This document shows, piece by piece, positions 11,413-22,989 of a stretch of DNA of 64,000 nt. The first letter of the stretch is position 1. Each line of letters begins with the position of its first letter. The position numbers and the translations under genes were made by a program. The notes under the pieces are model-generated. The model ran no database searches. It was not told where the DNA came from and saw nothing but the letters and a program-made list of their open reading frames with translations. Source of the DNA: Acanthosepion esculentum (Eukaryota; Mollusca; Cephalopoda; Sepiida; Sepiidae); assembly GCA_964036315.1 (NCBI GenBank), contig OZ038517.1, positions 57,443,156-57,507,155 of the forward strand. The letters are read 5' to 3'.

Positions 11413-12772
11413 GCTGGATATCAATTAATCTTAATTAATTGGAAGGTACGTTAGTTGTTTAGCATTAGTGTTAGCATTAAAGAGGAAATAATAAAGTAAT
11501 GGTTCTACCTCAACTTTTTTTTACGAGAGAGAGAGATTTAAAAAAAAGAAAGAAATGATTATTTACCTATTTACTTTTTATAATTCAGTGTTTTTTGCTT
11601 TATTTTTTTTTCATAAATATTGTTTTTTCTTTAATAATCACTTGATTAAACTTATTTTTATTCTTTTTATTGTCAGTAGATTAATTATTTAGTCTTCTCT
11701 AAGCATTCAACTAAATAAATGTTACATATTTTTATTGATTATTTCATTGACTAATTTTTGTGAACAAATTTAAAAAATTAAATAAATTCATAGAATTATC
11801 TTGGAGTAGCAGTATTGAGTTTTCACTATCCACCAAGTGCAAACAGTCAATTTTAAGGTAGCAAAGTCTAATTTTAGTTCATTTCCAATGAAGGGAAAGA
11901 CAATTTGACCTCCCCAGCACCTCCTATAAACTTATGAGAGTATAAATGTACTTTGTGACAATGTCTGGGTCTCTTTTAAGTTATAAATTTAACAACTCAT
12001 ATTAGGGAAAGCAAAAATAAGTTTCAAATTTTTAAATACATTTAAAAAAATTTTTTTGATAAAAGAAATAAAGTGAAATTATTCCAATTTATTTCAGGGT
12101 GGGTGGATGTTTAGGGCTAATTGGATGTGAAGGGGCAATTGAGATACAACGAAATTAACTTGGACATGAGGAACTGTTTTTTGTTTTTCATAAGGTGAGA
12201 AGGATAAATCTGGAGTGGGTTGTAGCTGAGCTGACAGATTTATGACTCACAACAGAAAATTTCAAGGAAGAAGAAAAAGACTTGTTTTATGGTTAATGAC
12301 ATAATTGAAACAAAAAATTCCAACATTGTCAAAGAAAAAGAAAATTGCCAGAAGAGAACTGAACTTTTCAAGAAAAGCGGGAATATTTATATTTTGTGAC
12401 AGATGTGAACAGGGTTGCTAATTGTCTCTCATTTTGAGAATTGATGATTTAAAAAAAAAATTATGCATAAATTTAGCTTTTTTTAAAGATGTACTTACAA
12501 ACGGCTGGAATAAGTGCAAAATCTTGCCTGCCTACTTCTCTTTTTCTCTTACAATTTCCCTACCTATCTCGTACTTTCACATTTCCTATTGCTCAAAATT
12601 ATCAAATGGATTAGTTGGGAACCTGTGTCCAAGGGAGTCTTTAAACCACTTGATTGGGAACATACCTGATGGGGTTCGTGGACCCCCAGCACATAATGGC
12701 TATTTTGTTCCCTTGAGTTTGAGAGCCCTGATTTATTTTGTTTATATTTAATTTTGTTTTTTTATTTTGCAG
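11413..12772 (+). other. Intron 1, distal part; nothing recognised
   Basis: AT-rich intron ending in a strong acceptor (TTTTTTATTTTGCAG, AG at 12771-12772). The open stretch across 12422-12751 is intronic. Confidence 0.6.
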
Positions 12773-12951
12773 CTGGCCGTACATCAGCAGTGCTGTCAGG
12801 TCAACAAAGGAATTCTCGAGGTTACAGCCAGGTATCAAGTGATGATGAACCATTGTATGATAGTGTTGCCTCTGATGAAGACTACAGCAGTATTGATACA
12901 CAGAGTATAAAGAGTGCCAAAGAAGAGATGAAGAAAGATCGACCTGCAGAT
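12773..12951 (+). CDS. Git: GIT exon: YDSVASDED linker after the SHD
   Basis: This 179-nt exon completes the codon split from the previous exon (A plus CT gives Thr) and ends in phase 0 at donor GTGAGT. It encodes a Ser/Gly/Gln-rich stretch followed by EPLYDSVASDEDYSS. The YDSVASDED motif is almost identical to the linker between the SHD and the coiled coil in vertebrate GIT1/GIT2, and it contains a tyrosine reported as a phosphorylation site in that family. The tail DTQSIKSAKEEMKKDRPAD is acidic and basic, low in hydrophobics, and likely disordered. Together with the flanking exons this motif makes the GIT assignment secure. Confidence 0.96.
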
Positions 12952-13282
12952 GTGAGTCTATCATTGCTTATCTTTCTTTATCATTTGCACATAATCTGTC
13001 TTTATGTCTTTTAAATATTAACCAGACAAATTCTGAGAGGGTTCATTCATTGATCCTTGGATTTGGAATTGATGAGGAACAAATTTTTCATGACTGGTAA
13101 ACAGAAGAAAGAACACATTTCTTTTTCAATAAATGGTGTCCAAAAAGTTTTATTTGATTTTAATAAAATTAATAATTAGTAGAATAGAAAGCAGATTATT
13201 AATTTATTTTTTTTTCTCTTCTTATAAATAAATTCAACATGTAAAATTACTGTTCCCTATTGCTTTTGTCTATATGTATTAG

Positions 13283-13595
13283 GCATGGTAGAGTAATGCG
13301 TTGAGGAATTGGAGAGCTGAGTTTGAATTCCAGTTGAGTTCATTACATTCACTTATGTGCTAATACCCATGGGAAAGGTATGAATTCATCTCTTCTCCCC
13401 CAGCTATGAATAAATAGCAGAACAGACTGGGTTCTATAGCTTTGAATGGAGAAGGAAAACACGGAATTCAAACCAGCCTGGAAAGTGTTGGGCTCCATCA
13501 AGCTATTTTGCCCAAGACATACCACTTCTATTGTGGCTACAGTACATGTGGTGCCCCTATGACTCTAATGAGTTACAGGACACATGACTTATTAA
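13283..13595 (+). mobile_element. SINE-B copy, near full length
   Basis: The head has an A-box-like TGGTAGAGTAATG and a B-box-like GTTTGAATTCC. The body shares with the other copies TTCACTTATGTGC, CCATGGGAAAGG, CATCTCTTCTCCCCCAG, AGCTATTTTGCC and AATGAGTTACAGGA. It lies in GIT intron 2, about 330 bp after the exon. Confidence 0.65.
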
Positions 13596-13740
13596 TACCA
13601 AGACATAAATCTTCTATTCTCTCAATGAATATAGACAATTCAATACGTAATCAATTACATTGCTCACTCTGGGAATATTAAATAAAACATTATAAATATA
13701 AGTGAAAAAGTAACATATATAAGAAAATAAATAAGAAGCA

Positions 13741-13772
<32 letters not shown>

Positions 13773-14481
13773 CATACAAGCTAAAATTTTTCTGCAAGTA
13801 GAAGATTGAAAAAGAGAAATAATTTTTAACAATTACTACTCAATATCAAACACTGAAAGCAGTTTATTTATTATATCATTAAAACCTAGAATGCATTGTA
13901 TAATAAATTTGATAATTTCCTATGACTAAAATGTATGATAGACAGTTTGACATGTATTCTTTTTTCTTTTTTAATTCCTTTATCAAAATAGTTATGGAAC
14001 TGAAGTTCTAATGGATTAACAGCCTGTTAATGGATTTAAAATAATAACTCTAAATTTAAAAACACCTTTATTTTATTAAATTTTCTTAATCATAATTGAA
14101 AGCAAACAAATACTTTCTGAAAAGTATAATTATTTGTCTCTGTGTGTCTTGTACTGAATCGTTGTCATTTTACTATGCAAATAGATACATGTGGAAGTAG
14201 CCAATAATAGAATTACAAACCATAACTTAACAATTGCGGTAGTTTAGATCATTTACTCACTGTGGTTGATTTGATTAAATTGTTAAATAACAAACCGTTT
14301 TTAGATTAATAAGAATTTGTGGTGTAGTCTGTGATTTTTCAAAGGTATTTATATTGAAACAGTAAATCTATAGTAAAATAAAAATAGGGGAACTAATAAA
14401 TCTGATAAATATTTTTTCATTTAAAATGCTCTTCTTCATAACAACAAAAATTTTAAGATTTTTTTCTGCTACTTTGTTTAG

Positions 14482-14535
14482 TCTCGGATTATCCATCGTG
14501 AGACCACACCTACTTCAATGGTGTCCTTCACAGAG
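14482..14535 (+). CDS. Git: GIT small exon, 18 codons, phase 0/0
   Basis: A good acceptor (TTTCTGCTACTTTGTTTAG) is followed by exactly 54 nt open in the required frame, reading SRIIHRETTPTSMVSFTE, then donor GTGAGA. Both borders are phase 0, so inclusion or skipping keeps the GIT frame. It falls between the YDSVASDED linker and the coiled coil, a region that varies by alternative splicing in vertebrate GIT2. I cannot align the peptide to a vertebrate segment. The evidence is splice-site quality, frame, lack of stops, and the charged Ser/Thr-rich content. It is probably a cassette exon. Confidence 0.75.
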
Positions 14536-14984
14536 GTGAGATGTCCAACTTCTGCTTACTGCATGAATGGCTTGTTTACCCTTGCTCGAACAATGCAAGT
14601 CAATCCATACCCTTTTTTTTTTTTTTAAACAACCTCTAATCTCATGTGATCTAATCTGAATATTTTATGCTTTAATCTGTAGGCATCATCTCTTTAATCC
14701 TGCTTGTACATTGTTTCTATTATTTAACATATCTGTTAATATTTTATGAGTTAAACAATAAATGTACCATTTTGTGATGATTAGTTTAATAACAAAATGA
14801 TTAATTGTTTAATCAGGGTCTAGATAAAGATTTTAACCTTCATGAAAAGGTGTACTGTCAAAATATTTCCTAAGTAACAATCTCAATGAATAGGCCATGT
14901 TTTTGAAGCAGTAAGGTTAGTCTGATATTGAGATGGTCAATAAGGTAATGGCACTAGATCTCTGCTTTAGATGTATAAACAGAA

Positions 14985-15280
14985 GTGTGGTTGACAGAAT
15001 GGTTGTCAGTATGGAAAATGGAATTAGTGAGCCAAGTTCAAATTCTGGCTTTTTGCATTCACTTTACATTAATATTCTTCATGATGAATATGAATCAATC
15101 TCTTTGCCACTAGATTTCTGTAGGGCAGAGAGCTCTTTACCTTGGTAGGACAATGGGTCAAGAAGACTTATAACTTTGAATTTAAAATAAACCTGAAGAA
15201 AATTCAGTTCCATTCTGCTGCTGTGGTGGATGCTGTACATGCAGTAAATCAATGACTCTAAAATGAGTTACAGGATGCTT
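14985..15280 (+). mobile_element. SINE-B copy with TA/GA-rich tail
   Basis: The head is degraded but keeps a B box, GTTCAAATTC. The body shares GCATTCACTTTACAT, a polypyrimidine CAATCTCTTTGCC, CTGCTGCTGTGG and ATGAGTTACAGG with the copy at 13283. It ends in (TA)n and GAGAGAG at 15281-15325, which may be the element's simple-sequence tail. Confidence 0.55.
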
Positions 15281-15621
15281 ATATATATAATATATAATTA
15301 TATATATATATAGAGAGAGAGAGGGAGAGAGCAACCTTGGTTCTTGAACATCTCCTATGTCGAACAAATCTGTTTTTGAGCAAAAAATCTGAGATGAAAA
15401 TGCCTTGGTTCTCAAACAAAATTTAGGTTCTCAAACAACATTGTTGAACTGAGGTAACCCGAATGGAATAGTTTCTGAGTTGACCACTGTGTTGTATACA
15501 TTTATGTGTTGTGTCATGCTTTTCTTTTCCAAATTTTTTGTACTCTAACTTTTTTTTCTCTACATTGTTTCCTATTGGAAAAATAGTTTCGGTTTTAATA
15601 ATGGCATTCAGGAGGTTCCAC

Positions 15622-15645
15622 TATGTATGTATGTATGTATGTATG

Positions 15646-15704
<59 letters not shown>
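15622..15704. repeat. (GTAT)n then (TA)n microsatellite
   Basis: About seven GTAT units (15622-15650) run into about 27 TA units. The TA tract directly abuts the terminal repeat of the PLE that starts at 15705. Confidence 0.95.
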
Positions 15705-15707
<3 letters not shown>

Positions 15708-16430
15708 AACAAAATGGACATCATTTTTTTACACCTAAGGAACCTTTCAACCAACACTTTTTCAAAAGCGAACGTTGGCAAATTGTAAAACAATCAAGGA
15801 CACAGCCATAATAACAAAAGAGGAGGGAAATTGGAACGCGATTAAAATAAAATATATTTTTTAATTGTGAATAATTAAAAAAAATGGAATAAGAAATTCC
15901 ACAAGAGTATAAAATGGAAAAAAAAGACACTCACCCTCCAACAACCATAAGGAGAGCATAAAATGCTCCTTTTGTCTACACAGGCTTGGCTGGTGAAATT
16001 TTATAAACACAGCCTTGAGAACTCAGAGATGTAAACAGTGAGCACCGTATAGAATTGAAAACCATGTGTCTTCATAGTCGGCTTTTAGTAAGGATCGTTT
16101 ATCCTTTTTCAGAAACATTTAGTTGTTTATAAATTTAAATGCCAATGTGAAGCGGCGTACATAGGACGAACCAATCTGAATTTGGAGATGCAAATTGCAC
16201 AACATATTCCCACCTTTTTACATTCAAGTAGTCAAAGCCAATCTTTAAGAACTACTCAAGCAGTCCATGATTCGTCCATTGGACAGCATTTTCTGGACAG
16301 CCTGGACTGTGCCGCTGACTATGAAGACACATGGTTTTCAGTTCTACACAGATTTAATTTATCTGGTAATCACAATGTTGGCATAGTTATTTATTATACT
16401 GGGATTACCGTTTTTTAAAAAAATTATATT
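15705..16430. mobile_element. Penelope-like element 1: two head-to-head endonuclease fragments
   Basis: On the plus strand, 16115-16360 encodes a GIY-YIG endonuclease piece: VVYKFKCQCEAAYIGRTN, then QHIP, then TTQAVHDSSIGQHF. On the minus strand, 16085 down to 15930 encodes the C-terminal end of the same domain, with ADYEDTWFSIL and a degraded KFHQPSLCRQKEHF. The two fragments share inverted sequence: 16050-16082 is close to the reverse complement of 16309-16345. From 15705 to about 15900 lies the PLE terminal repeat, against (TA)n. The layout fits a minus-strand insertion whose 5' part was inverted and truncated. No intact frame remains. Confidence 0.75.
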
Positions 16431-16559
16431 TGACATTTAAAATAAGTAGGAGTTATATATGCATGTAAGAAAAAAATTAAAAAATTTTATTTTTCAGCTG
16501 TGAATATTCATTTATAATTTTTTTTAAATTTTTTAATAAAAGGTAGATTATTTATTTTG

Positions 16560-17545
16560 CAATGGCAGAATGACAGAAAACATAAAACAAGAAATAATAA
16601 AAAACCTTAGGATTTACAATAGATATAAAATCAAATCAAGAAATACTAAATTTCTTAGATATAATATTCAACCTAAACAACAGAACATACAAACCTTACA
16701 ACAACCCAATATACATTAACAAAATTTCTAAGCACCCCACTAATGTATTTAAACAAATACTCCTATCTATGAATAAAAATTTCAACAAATTCTAGTAGCC
16801 TAAAAATATTCAGGGGAAATAAAAACATATGAATCAGCCCCAAGAAACAGTGGATATTCAAAGAAACTAGAATACAAAAACAATTCAGACAAAAACAACA
16901 GAAATAAAAATATAATTTGGTTCCCCCACTACAACAATACAATAAAAGCAAACATAGGGAAACTATTTTCCAAAACAATTGACAAATACTTCTCTAAAAC
17001 CAGCAAATTATCAACAAAAATACAATCAAAATTAATTACAGCTGCATGGATAACATGTAGAAAATAATAACTAAGCACAATAAAAAAATACTCAACAAAG
17101 CCAATAACAATTACAACAGTATGCAGCAAAATAACATCATTAAATGTAACTGCAGAAGCAAAGAAAATTGCCCACTTAACAATAAATGTTTAACCAATAA
17201 AATAATATGCAAGGCTATCGTAAATAATAATATTAATACAGATGAAAAAAATTTACATACGGGCCACAGAAAAACTTTTAAAGAAAGATATTATAGCCTC
17301 AAAATGTCATTTGAAAGAAAAAATACACAAACAATACAACTCTATCAAAATACATATGGAGCCAAAAAGAAAGTATCCCTACCGAAAACAAATGGGAAAT
17401 TATAAAAAGAGCAGCCCTGTGCAGTATTAACTGTAAAAATTGTAAATTATGCTTAGAGGAAAAATTAGCAATAATTAGTTTTAAAAAGCAAAATGAACTC
17501 TTAAACAAGAAAACTGAAATAATGGGTAAATGTAGGCATATAAAT
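16560..17545 (+). mobile_element. Penelope-like element 2: RT C-terminus, zinc motif and GIY-YIG domain (degraded)
   Basis: The plus strand, with frameshifts, shows pieces in the usual order: NFLDIIFNLNNRTYKPY and NKISKHPTNVFKQ (RT thumb side, about 16630-16760), NIIWFPPYNNTIKANIGKLF (about 16903-16965), the cysteine motif CNCRSKENCPLNNKCL (17145-17190), and FKERYYSLKMSF (about 17279). After these come KNCKLCLEEK and KCRHINKYLL near 17430-17550. The CxC-x5-C-x5-C motif precedes the endonuclease, as expected for EN-containing PLEs. Its separate subtype is clear from comparison with the elements at 19.8 and 23 kb. Confidence 0.75.
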
Positions 17546-17576
17546 AAATATTTACTTTGCTATCTAAGCACTAACT

Positions 17577-17765
17577 ATAAATAAATATAAATAAATGAAA
17601 TATAATATAAACTTTAAATAAATAAATGAAATAAAATAAATATAATACAAACTTTAAATAAATAAATGAAATATAATATAAACTTTAAATAAATAAATGA
17701 AATAAAATAAATATAATACAAACTTTAAATAAATAAAAGAAATAAATATAATATAAACTTATTTT
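17577..17765. repeat. AT-rich minisatellite with alternating unit types
   Basis: Two unit forms alternate, one with GAAATATAATATAAACTTTA and one with GAAATAAAATAAATATAATA then CAAACTTTA. Both are separated by AATAAATAAAT, giving a higher-order period of about 70 bp and two to three copies. It lies just after the PLE 2 coding remnant. Confidence 0.75.
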
Positions 17766-17819
17766 ATTAATAAACAGACAAATATTAAACATACAAACCT
17801 TGTGTGTACATATGGATAT

Positions 17820-17820
<1 letters not shown>

Positions 17821-17881
<61 letters not shown>
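17821..17881. repeat. (CA)n microsatellite
   Basis: Thirty perfect CA units. Confidence 0.98.
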
Positions 17882-17886
<5 letters not shown>

Positions 17887-18101
17887 AAATGAACAAACCT
17901 AACCCCCTGTAATCAACACCTCAATATACAGCACTAAGGCAAAAACAAATAAACTACTAACCATTAAATAAAAATGAAACATTAAATAAACAGAAAATGA
18001 TAGCATACACTTATTTTAATTATACTATTTGAATAATTACATATATATATGTGTGTGCGTGTTACAGGCATACGGGAGTATGTAATATATATATCATTAT
18101 T

Positions 18102-18104
<3 letters not shown>

Positions 18105-18148
<44 letters not shown>
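18105..18148. repeat. (TA)n microsatellite
   Basis: About 22 TA units. The flanks contain a short inverted pair, ATTTGAATAAT near 18028 and ATTATTCAAAT near 18095. Confidence 0.95.
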
Positions 18149-18151
<3 letters not shown>

Positions 18152-18241
18152 ATGCGGTGGGAACGAAAGTAATCCATAAAATATACAAATTCTAACGTTT
18201 GCAGCATTCATTCAAAAAAGAGCTCAATACATGTAGTAGAG

Positions 18242-19772
18242 CGATAATTATTTATTTATTATAATTTTATCATATAGACAAAACCATTTTACTCACAACA
18301 AAGATGCAACTTGGTTTCAGTGCATTTTAACTGCACATCTACGGGTGAGGGTTGGAAATGGTTATGAACGATCCTGTTTTTAGGCAAGCCCGGATGTAAA
18401 ACGTCACTTCCTTTTTCCATTTTTTGAGAAGAAAAATGTACTTAACAAAAGTATCTAAGTGAAACGATAGTTGTTGTTGACAGCAGTTTGGTGTTGGGTG
18501 GGTCGGGTAGTTGATGTTGAATGGAGTGTGGACATTCTTCCGATGATAAGCATCGGTCAAAGTGTGGGTAGGTCAACCACCTAGCGTCCTAAGTTTGAGA
18601 GGTAGGGGAGGGAAGATAGCGATAGGGGGATAATATTACACTTTTGTAGGTAAAAAGAATTTCGAGTTAACATTTATAATTATTAGGAGTAGTTATATTT
18701 AGGTTTCTCGGTAAGAATTCTAAAAGTTGGATTGCATTTCTTTATGTTTGGGTTATCACTATTTATTTTTTTAATCAAAAGAGCGTTTTTTGTGTATATA
18801 TAATTATAAAAGATTCCTAGTTATGGTAGTTTCATGCCTCTGGTTTAGTAATTGTTTATTATTTAAAAGTTCGATAATACATATTTTCTCCTGTAAACAT
18901 AGGAAGCAAGGTTTGCTCAGTGAATTACAGGTTCTGGCTTGTTTTAGGATTTTCCATTTAACTTTAGGTGTTTTTCCTTCTTCCTTGAGTCTCCAAAATT
19001 GTTTCGAAAGTGATGTCATATTTTGTTTGGCCATATTTGTAAAGGAGTTCAAGTGGTTGTAATACCTATCCTTAAAAGGTCTGCTAGTAGACCCCACATA
19101 CAGTTTAATATCTCCGGGGTTCTCATTTGATGAGATATAGGCCATATACACTATGGATTTGGTTAAGCATCTGTTGAATAATGGACATTGATCGGGGATT
19201 CTACAGTTGCAGAGTCTTTTTTCTTGGGGTGTATTAGAACTTGTATTTAGGTTTAGTTTATTATGACTGTGTAATTTCAGTACTCTGTTGTTATGTGATT
19301 TAATAATTTTATCTAAGTTTCTAGAACAGCTGTAGCTAATTTTTAAGATATTGCGGTTGAAGATCTGGGTTAATTTACTTTTTTTAGGGAAGTGTTTGTT
19401 AATTAGATTTAAGTATTTGTGCCCTAATTTGGTACGGACTAACTTGTTGAAGGGAGGTGTGTACCAAATTACTCTCCTTCCTCTATTGTTTTTTTAGGGT
19501 AACTGCAGTTCTCTCTATATTCTATTTCGGAAGATCTGTAACCACTGTCGGTGAGGATTTTGTTATAGATAGCCTTATGCTTATCGAATATTTCTTTGCT
19601 AGAAATGTTTTTCTGACGTTTTACATCCGGGCTTGCCTAAAAACAGGATCGTTCATAACCATTTCCGACCCTCACCCGTAGATGTGCAGTTAAAATGCAC
19701 TGAAACCAAGTTGCATCTTTGTTGTGAGTAAAAGGGTTTTGTCTATATGATAAAATTATAATAAATAAATAA
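18242..19772 (-). mobile_element. Penelope-like element 3 with inverted terminal arms; long open endonuclease frame
   Basis: Inverted arms of about 160 bp (18248-18408 and 19612-19766) are nearly identical. Between them the minus strand is open from about 19490 to 18804 (roughly 229 codons) without stops. In order it encodes VIWYTPPFNKLV, HKYLNLINKHFPKKSKL, KISYSCSRNLDKIIKSHNNR, the cysteine motif CNCRIPDQCPLFNRC, and KLYVGSTSRPFKDRYYNHLN (the YVG of a GIY-YIG nuclease). These are followed by FWRLKEEGKTPKVKWKIL, CFLCLQEK and LLNQRHE. The reverse transcriptase is absent, so this is 5'-truncated. The open frame and well-matched arms suggest it is the youngest PLE here. The right arm abuts a (TA)n tract shared with the next PLE. 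Confidence 0.88.
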
Positions 19773-19796
19773 ATATATATATATATATATATATAT
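19773..19796. repeat. (TA)n between two PLEs
   Basis: Twelve TA units lie between the right arm of PLE 3 and the left arm of PLE 4. Confidence 0.95.
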
Positions 19797-21313
19797 GTCA
19801 ATATTTTTTTCCTTAAGAATTCTTGTGACTAACACTTCTTCAGAAGCAATCGTTGGTGTAATTGAGATGATACACAAAAACAATATTCACAAGAATGGAA
19901 TAGTAGATGATGAAGGGAATTTAATTTTAGAACATGACTAAAAGCAATTTATTAGTAAAAATAATTACCGAATAAAAGATAATAGAGTTTGGAGTTTATG
20001 CACTTAACAACATAGGGGTAGAATTTAGTTTTGCTGAGAATATGTATCGCCAAATTGATGGGGTTTTGATGGGCAGTCCCCTGGGTCTGGTTCTAGCCAA
20101 CATTTTTGTTGGTTATTATGAGAGCCTTCTTTCTGAAAAAGCTGCAAATCCTGCACCTATTGGTGTTATGTTGATGATACATTCTCCATCTTTAAGTCTA
20201 CTAATGATGCCACTGCTTTTCACACCCATCTCATTTCCCTTCACCCATCATTGAAGCTTACTATGAAGGTGGAGAGTGACAGCACTGCCATTCTTGGATG
20301 TTTTTGTTGAACGTAAGGATGGTTTGTTCATCACCAGTATTTATTGCAAACCTATGTTCACCGGTTTGTATACAAATTGGAATTCCTTTGTTCCTAACTT
20401 CTATAAGATTGGCTTGATTTCTACCCTGGTCCATCCTGTGTTGATGATTTGTTCCCCATGTACCCTTCATCAAGAACTAGAGAAAATCCATAGTATTTTT
20501 ATTGATAACGGTTTTCTTATTTATTTCATCAAATGCACTATTGAACGGAAAATTCAAGGAACCAGTACTTTTGGCTCCTTCTTTGTGTCCCCTATATCTA
20601 AAACTACCATGGCTAGGTAGAAATAGTCAAGTACTCGCTGACAAGGTATCAGCATGTATTACATCAAGTTTTTTGACTGTAAAGTTACGTGTTATTTTTT
20701 AAACCCTTTCGGTGTTCCCCTCTTTTGTTAAGGAAGGTCTGTCCTATTTAAAAAAATAATTCCGTGGTATATAAATTTAAATATCAGTGTGATGCTGCTT
20801 ACATAGGATGAAGCAATCGGAGACTGATTAATCCATATAGGTCAACATGTTCCTGCAAGTACAAAAGCAGGTAGCTTCAGTCGATTTTCTAGGACAACCC
20901 AAGCAGTGCATGATTCAGTAACTGGTCATCACCTTCTGGATAACCCTGATTGTTCACATCAATATACAGATGATTGTTTCACTATCTTACATAGAGCTCG
21001 GTTCACTCATCATTTGAAGATTTTAGGAGTGGTTTATATTAAAATACACCAACTGAGTCTATGCAAACAAAAAGAATGGTTTACCAGCTCATTTGGAGGG
21101 TGCGTATAATACTTTTTTCTTTTATACCCACTCAGAGCATTTATCTTTTTATTTGGTAATTATTTTTACTAATAAATTATTTCAAAATTAAATTCCCCTC
21201 CTCATCTACTATTCAGTTTTTGTGAATATCGTCTTGTGTCTCATCCCAATTACATCAATGAATCCTTCTGTAGAAGTATTGGTCGCAAGAATTATTAAGG
21301 AAAAAAAATGTCA
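19797..21313 (+). mobile_element. Penelope-like element 4: RT plus GIY-YIG with inverted terminal arms
   Basis: Arms of about 185 bp (19797-19984 and 21140-21313) are inverted copies, and both outer ends face (TA)n. The plus strand encodes, with frameshifts, the RT palm YRQIDGVLMGSPLG and VLANIFVGYYESL (about 20045-20135), then the thumb LPFLDVFVERKDG and YCKPMFTGLYTNWNSF (about 20283-20390), and CTIERKIQ. A broken GIY-YIG segment follows with VYKFKYQCDAAYIG, TTQAVHDSVTGHHLL and KIHQLSLCKQKEWF (to about 21085). The RT and endonuclease order is that of a canonical EN-containing PLE. The catalytic YxDD region has been lost to a deletion or frameshift near 20160. It is inactive as it stands. Confidence 0.9.
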
Positions 21314-21331
21314 ACAGTTCTTTTTAAGTCA

Positions 21332-21332
<1 letters not shown>

Positions 21333-21382
<50 letters not shown>
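21333..21382. repeat. (TA)n microsatellite at PLE 4 right end
   Basis: About 25 TA units immediately beyond the right arm. Confidence 0.95.
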
Positions 21383-21388
<6 letters not shown>

Positions 21389-21424
21389 GGATTAAATCCG
21401 ACAAATATTTTAATATATTTTTTG

Positions 21425-21660
21425 TTTATATGTTATTTTTATGGATACAACTTATTTGAGTAAATGCTCTGCTTTTAATAAAACAGTATTAATTACATTT
21501 ACCAGCTTGAATGTTTGAGAAATTTCATACAAAATATTAGTGACTGGAAGTCCTCTGTGGCTGAATGCTTAACAGCACATCAGGCCAAATGTCAGTTTCC
21601 GTTTGGGATACAGGTTTGACACCTGTTGGAGAACGCATAGATTCTAACAATAGTAAATAA
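21425..21660 (+). mobile_element. SINE-C related fragment (inverted tail plus tRNA-like head)
   Basis: Bases 21435-21520 match the SINE-C inverted tail (ATGGATACAACTTATTTGAG, GCTCTG, AAACAGTATTAA, TTTACCAGCTTGAATG). Bases 21560-21645 are a tRNA-like head with A-box-like GTGGCTGAATGCTTAACAGC and B box GGTTTGACACC. The same order is seen at 38.2 and 54.9 kb, but here the plus-strand tail is missing. Confidence 0.6.
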
Positions 21661-22248
21661 ATTTAATTATAGATCTAATTTCCTAAAATTAATACATATA
21701 ATACCACCAAACCAAATTAAAAAGGAAATAATAACCCAGTAAAGATATATAAATATATGTGTATGTGTGTGAATGTATATATGTTCACGTGTATATATAA
21801 GTATTTAGCATTTAAGCAACTTGCCTAGCAGAAAACTAGAATGAAGATAATAAACGTTGGTTACGTGTATAGAATTGGAACATACCCAGACAAAATCAGC
21901 AATTGTCTGAAAAAAGTAAAAAAAGAGAGAAAGCTAAATGAGCAAATCTAAAGTGAAAAAAAGAAAAGAAAAGAACTAAATGATCATATCCACAAAGATG
22001 GGTGCATGCAAGTGAACACATATCCATAGAGATGGTCATGTGTGCACAAGTGCACAGATGAGCACAGAGAATACAGGAGAAAACTTACACCAGTATTAAA
22101 TGTGCATAAAAGGAAAAATCACGAAAATATAAGTAGTAAATTGCTGATATCCCCTGAAGAGTGGATGGACATGTCTGCCTATGAATCTCTGGAGTCAGGA
22201 TGTTGAAGGCAAAACCAATCAGCTAAGTGACAAACTTTTACTCACATT

Positions 22249-22367
<119 letters not shown>

Positions 22368-22507
22368 AGTGGACATTGTTAACACACAGTGGCAACAGTC
22401 TGTTGAATTCAATGTCCACTTTTATATTTATATATGCTCTATCCCTGATATTGAGCACTTTAACCCATAAATATATAGCTTGCCATAAAACTATATTTTA
22501 TCATATC

Positions 22508-22794
<287 letters not shown>

Positions 22795-22989
22795 GATAAC
22801 AATATATCATTTATTTTATATATCAAGAACAATTTTAGGGGAAAGAAATATGACAAAGTGGAAAAGTTTTTGTGGACTTCATTGGACTCAGTTTATATTG
22901 ACATTGATGCAACTATACATGTGCACGGATGAGAAATGCTGAGAATTTTAAATTAAAATTTTTTATGCGTATTTTGGTTATATAATCGA

